Source: Pseudomonas sp. LFM046
Lineage (GTDB): Bacteria > Pseudomonadota > Gammaproteobacteria > Pseudomonadales > Pseudomonadaceae
NCBI RefSeq assembly: GCF_000949385.2
Contig: NZ_JYKO02000001.1
Span: 310,001-374,000 of the forward strand
Direction: 5' to 3'
DNA: 64,000 nucleotides
The position numbers and the translations under genes were made by a program. The notes beneath the pieces were generated by a model that searched no databases, had not been told where the DNA came from, and worked only from the letters and a program-made list of their open reading frames with translations. Shown here in pieces: positions 61,113 through 64,000 of the stretch (positions are counted from its first letter, which is position 1; each line of letters starts with the position of its first letter).

Positions 61113-61133
61113 AAAGGTTGCCTGAGCGCAGTA

Positions 61134-62522
61134 TCAGAAACTGCCAAACGCGGTCCCCAGCACGATCACCAGCACCAGCGGCACCACCGGGAACAGGGCG
61201 CTGGTCATGAATACGTATTTATAGGAGTCGCGGTGGGTCAGCTTGCAAATAGCGAGCAGGGTGATCACCGCGCCGTTGTGCGGCAGGGTGTCGAGGCTGC
61301 CGGAGGCCAGCGCGGCGACCCGGTGCAGCAGCTCGGGGCTGATGCCGGCGGCATTGGCCATTTCCAGGTACTGCGCGCCGAGCGCCTTGAGGGCGATGGA
61401 CATGCCGCCGGAGGCCGAGCCGGTGATGCCGGCCAGGGCGCTGACGGTCAGGGCCTCGGACACCAGCGGGTTGCCCGGCGCGACGTTGAGCAGGAAGTCG
61501 CGGATCACCACGAAACCGGCCAGGGACGCGATCACGCTGCCGTAGCCCACTTCGGAAGCGGTGTTCAGCACCGGCAGCATGGCGCCCAGGGTGCCGTCGT
61601 TGACGCTCTTCTTCAGGTTGGTCCAGCGCCGCCAGTGCAACACCACCAGCAGCAGGATCGCGGCGGTCAGGGCAATGATGATGGCCCAGATGCCGATCAG
61701 CGACTTGGCGTCCTGCAGGCCGCCGAACTCCGGCTTGGCCAGGTAGCCGGTGTCGAGGCTGGGCAGGTAGACCTTGGCCATCAGGAAGTTCAGCACGATG
61801 ACCACCAGGATCGGCAGCAGCGCCAGCCAGAAACCCGTGCTCGGCTGGGTGGCCTCGCCGTGCGGGTCGTCGGCGTGCTCGCCGTAGCCTTCACCGGCGG
61901 CGATCAGCTTGCGGGCTTCGGCGCCGAGCCACCAGGAGCCGAGGGCGAAGATCGCCACGCCGGCCAGCAGACCCAGCCCCGGCGCCGCGAAGGTGTCGGT
62001 ACCGAAGAAGGGGATCGGGATGGCGTTGGTGATGGCCGGGGTGCCGGGCAGGGCGGTCATGGTGAAGGTGAAGGAGCCCAGGGCGATGGCGCCCGGCAGG
62101 ATGCGCTTGGGAATCCCCGCCTCGCGGAACAGCGCCGCGCCGATGGGGTAGACCGCGAAGGCCACCACGAACAGCGAGACGCCGCCGTAGGTGAGGATGC
62201 CGCAGGCGAGCACGATGGCCAGCACGGCGCGGGAGCTGCCGATGGTGCTGACGATGCCGTGGGCGATGGCCCGCGCCGAGCCGGAGTCGTCCATCAGCTT
62301 GCCGAAGATCGCACCGAGCATGAACAGCGGGAAGAACTGGATCAGGTAGCCGCCCAGGGCCTTCATGAAGACCTGGGTGTAGGTCGGCAGCAACAGCGCC
62401 ACGTCACCGGCGCAGAGCACCGCGAGCAGGGCCAGCAGGGGCGCGAGGAGCAGGACGTTGATGCCGCGGTAGGCGAGGTACATCAGCAGAGCGAGTGAAA
62501 CCAGGATACCTAGGGTGCCCAT
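61134..62522 (-). CDS. GntP-family permease
   Basis: This 462-residue inner-membrane proton symporter has about 12 helices ([31 protein letters not shown] at the start). The GntP motif [49 protein letters not shown] lies near the end. Members transport gluconate or short hydroxy- and keto-acids. The pairing with a CoA-transferase and a sigma-54 activator suggests a short-chain acid such as 3-hydroxybutyrate or acetoacetate, as I recall for a P. aeruginosa locus. Expression is predicted from a sigma-54 promoter 60 bases upstream. Confidence 0.9.
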   Translation of the reverse strand: MGTLGILVSLALLMYLAYRGINVLLLAPLLALLAVLCAGDVALLLPTYTQVFMKALGGYLIQFFPLFMLGAIFGKLMDDSGSARAIAHGIVSTIGSSRAVLAIVLACGILTYGGVSLFVVAFAVYPIGAALFREAGIPKRILPGAIALGSFTFTMTALPGTPAITNAIPIPFFGTDTFAAPGLGLLAGVAIFALGSWWLGAEARKLIAAGEGYGEHADDPHGEATQPSTGFWLALLPILVVIVLNFLMAKVYLPSLDTGYLAKPEFGGLQDAKSLIGIWAIIIALTAAILLLVVLHWRRWTNLKKSVNDGTLGAMLPVLNTASEVGYGSVIASLAGFVVIRDFLLNVAPGNPLVSEALTVSALAGITGSASGGMSIALKALGAQYLEMANAAGISPELLHRVAALASGSLDTLPHNGAVITLLAICKLTHRDSYKYVFMTSALFPVVPLVLVIVLGTAFGSF

Positions 62523-62581
62523 GGGGACTTCCTTCTTGTTGTTGTGTGCCGCCGCGTCGGGGCGGCGTGTGGAAGCGCTAG

Positions 62582-62598
62582 AGCGAAAGGTGTGCCAG
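62582..62598 (-). promoter_or_regulatory. Sigma-54 promoter of the GntP/CoA-transferase operon
   Basis: On the minus strand, CTGGCACACCTTTCGCT matches the -24/-12 pattern with GG and GC separated by exactly ten bases. Transcription would start near 62571, about 50 bases before the permease ATG. Confidence 0.75.
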
Positions 62599-62675
62599 GT
62601 GATGGGGATTGGCCTTGGAAGGCTCTGGGATGGGGCTTTGCTGTAAGGAAGCGGTTGGCCGGAAGGGAATGGATG

Positions 62676-62744
62676 TGTCCAGTTTTTTGGATGGTGTCCA
62701 GTTTTCTGGTCGGGCTGGAGAAGAAGGTGTCCAAAGATTTGGAC
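62676..62744 (-). promoter_or_regulatory. Upstream activator sites
   Basis: Three related dyads lie 80-160 bases before the sigma-54 promoter. They are TCCA-N6-TGGA at 62678-62691, a similar half-degenerate site at 62697-62710, and the perfect GTCCAAAGATTTGGAC at 62729-62744. All begin with TGTCCA. They are the likely binding sites of the activator encoded next door. Confidence 0.7.
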
Positions 62745-62761
62745 GAACAGGCGCGCTCAGT

Positions 62762-62791
62762 CTGTAGGGGCGAATGAATTCGCCCCTACAG
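62762..62791. repeat. Minimal REP palindrome
   Basis: This near-perfect 30-base palindrome has arms CTGTAGGGGCGAAT and ATTCGCCCCTACAG around a two-base centre. It looks like two REP arms joined directly. It sits between the activator gene and its target sites. Confidence 0.85.
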
Positions 62792-62817
62792 GGAACCTCC
62801 CGCCAGCGCCGTCGGGA

Positions 62818-64000
<1,183 letters not shown>

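Overview
This window is a GC-rich (by eye about 65%) chromosomal segment of a Pseudomonas species. It looks closest to the P. aeruginosa / P. resinovorans side of the genus. The evidence is gene content and gene order: creBC-creD, glcB, rarD, srkA, modE, comF, the bioBFHCD operon and tandem acyl-CoA dehydrogenases follow the order I recall from P. aeruginosa (from memory, not checked). The intergenic spaces carry Pseudomonas-type palindromic repeats. No tRNA or rRNA gene, CRISPR array, insertion sequence or prophage was found. Both ends cut through a gene: creB on the left and a sigma-54 activator on the right.

Layout. 1-4.6 kb: CreB/CreC two-component system, a CBS-domain protein and CreD. 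4.7-10 kb: glutathione transferase, a periplasmic beta-propeller protein, a DEDDh exonuclease overlapping a cNMP/CBS/DUF294 protein, and a receiver protein whose phospho-acceptor Asp is Glu. 10-18 kb: malate synthase G, GNAT, ACT-domain regulator, RarD, SrkA, ModE, ComF and a small membrane protein. 18.1-23.1 kb: the biotin operon bioBFHCD behind a promoter with a BirA-type operator, then a mini-protein resembling the ends of flagellar rod proteins. 23.3-30.6 kb: three paralogous acyl-CoA dehydrogenases, the first behind a promoter overlapped by PsrA-type boxes, with a GGDEF protein inserted between the first two. 30.7-32.7 kb: a Rossmann-enzyme / DUF2269 / DoxX-like operon. 32.8-34 kb: endonuclease I and the RsmY regulatory RNA with a perfect GacA upstream element.

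34-41.7 kb is an amino-acid catabolic island: davA and davB (lysine to 5-aminovalerate) on the minus strand, and a permease, an Ldh-type imino-acid reductase and a DapA-family lyase on the plus strand, followed by an Lrp/AsnC regulator. Two gene remnants lie in it. One is the first dozen codons of a proline-racemase / hydroxyproline-epimerase-type gene and the other is a PAS fragment of a probable regulator, so the island appears to have lost parts.

41.9-52.3 kb is accessory: a glycine-zipper protein, CapA-type phosphoesterase, DUF2790 protein, NmrA-type oxidoreductase with a divergent AraC regulator, a Fur-box-preceded TonB-dependent siderophore receptor, a Sel1 lipoprotein, and an MFS/aldo-keto reductase pair with a divergent LysR. 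52.7-59.2 kb handles polyamines: puuB, a cupin-HTH regulator, puuA, LysR, a PotF-type binding protein and agmatinase. 59.4-64 kb is a short-chain-acid module: CoA-transferase and GntP permease behind a sigma-54 promoter, three upstream activator-type sites and the activator gene.

I did not find a clearly new multi-gene system. The items most worth a second look are the RsmY locus with a small open frame behind it, the decayed imino-acid island, the Asp-to-Glu receiver, the sigma-54 module, and the nucleotidyltransferase/exonuclease pair.
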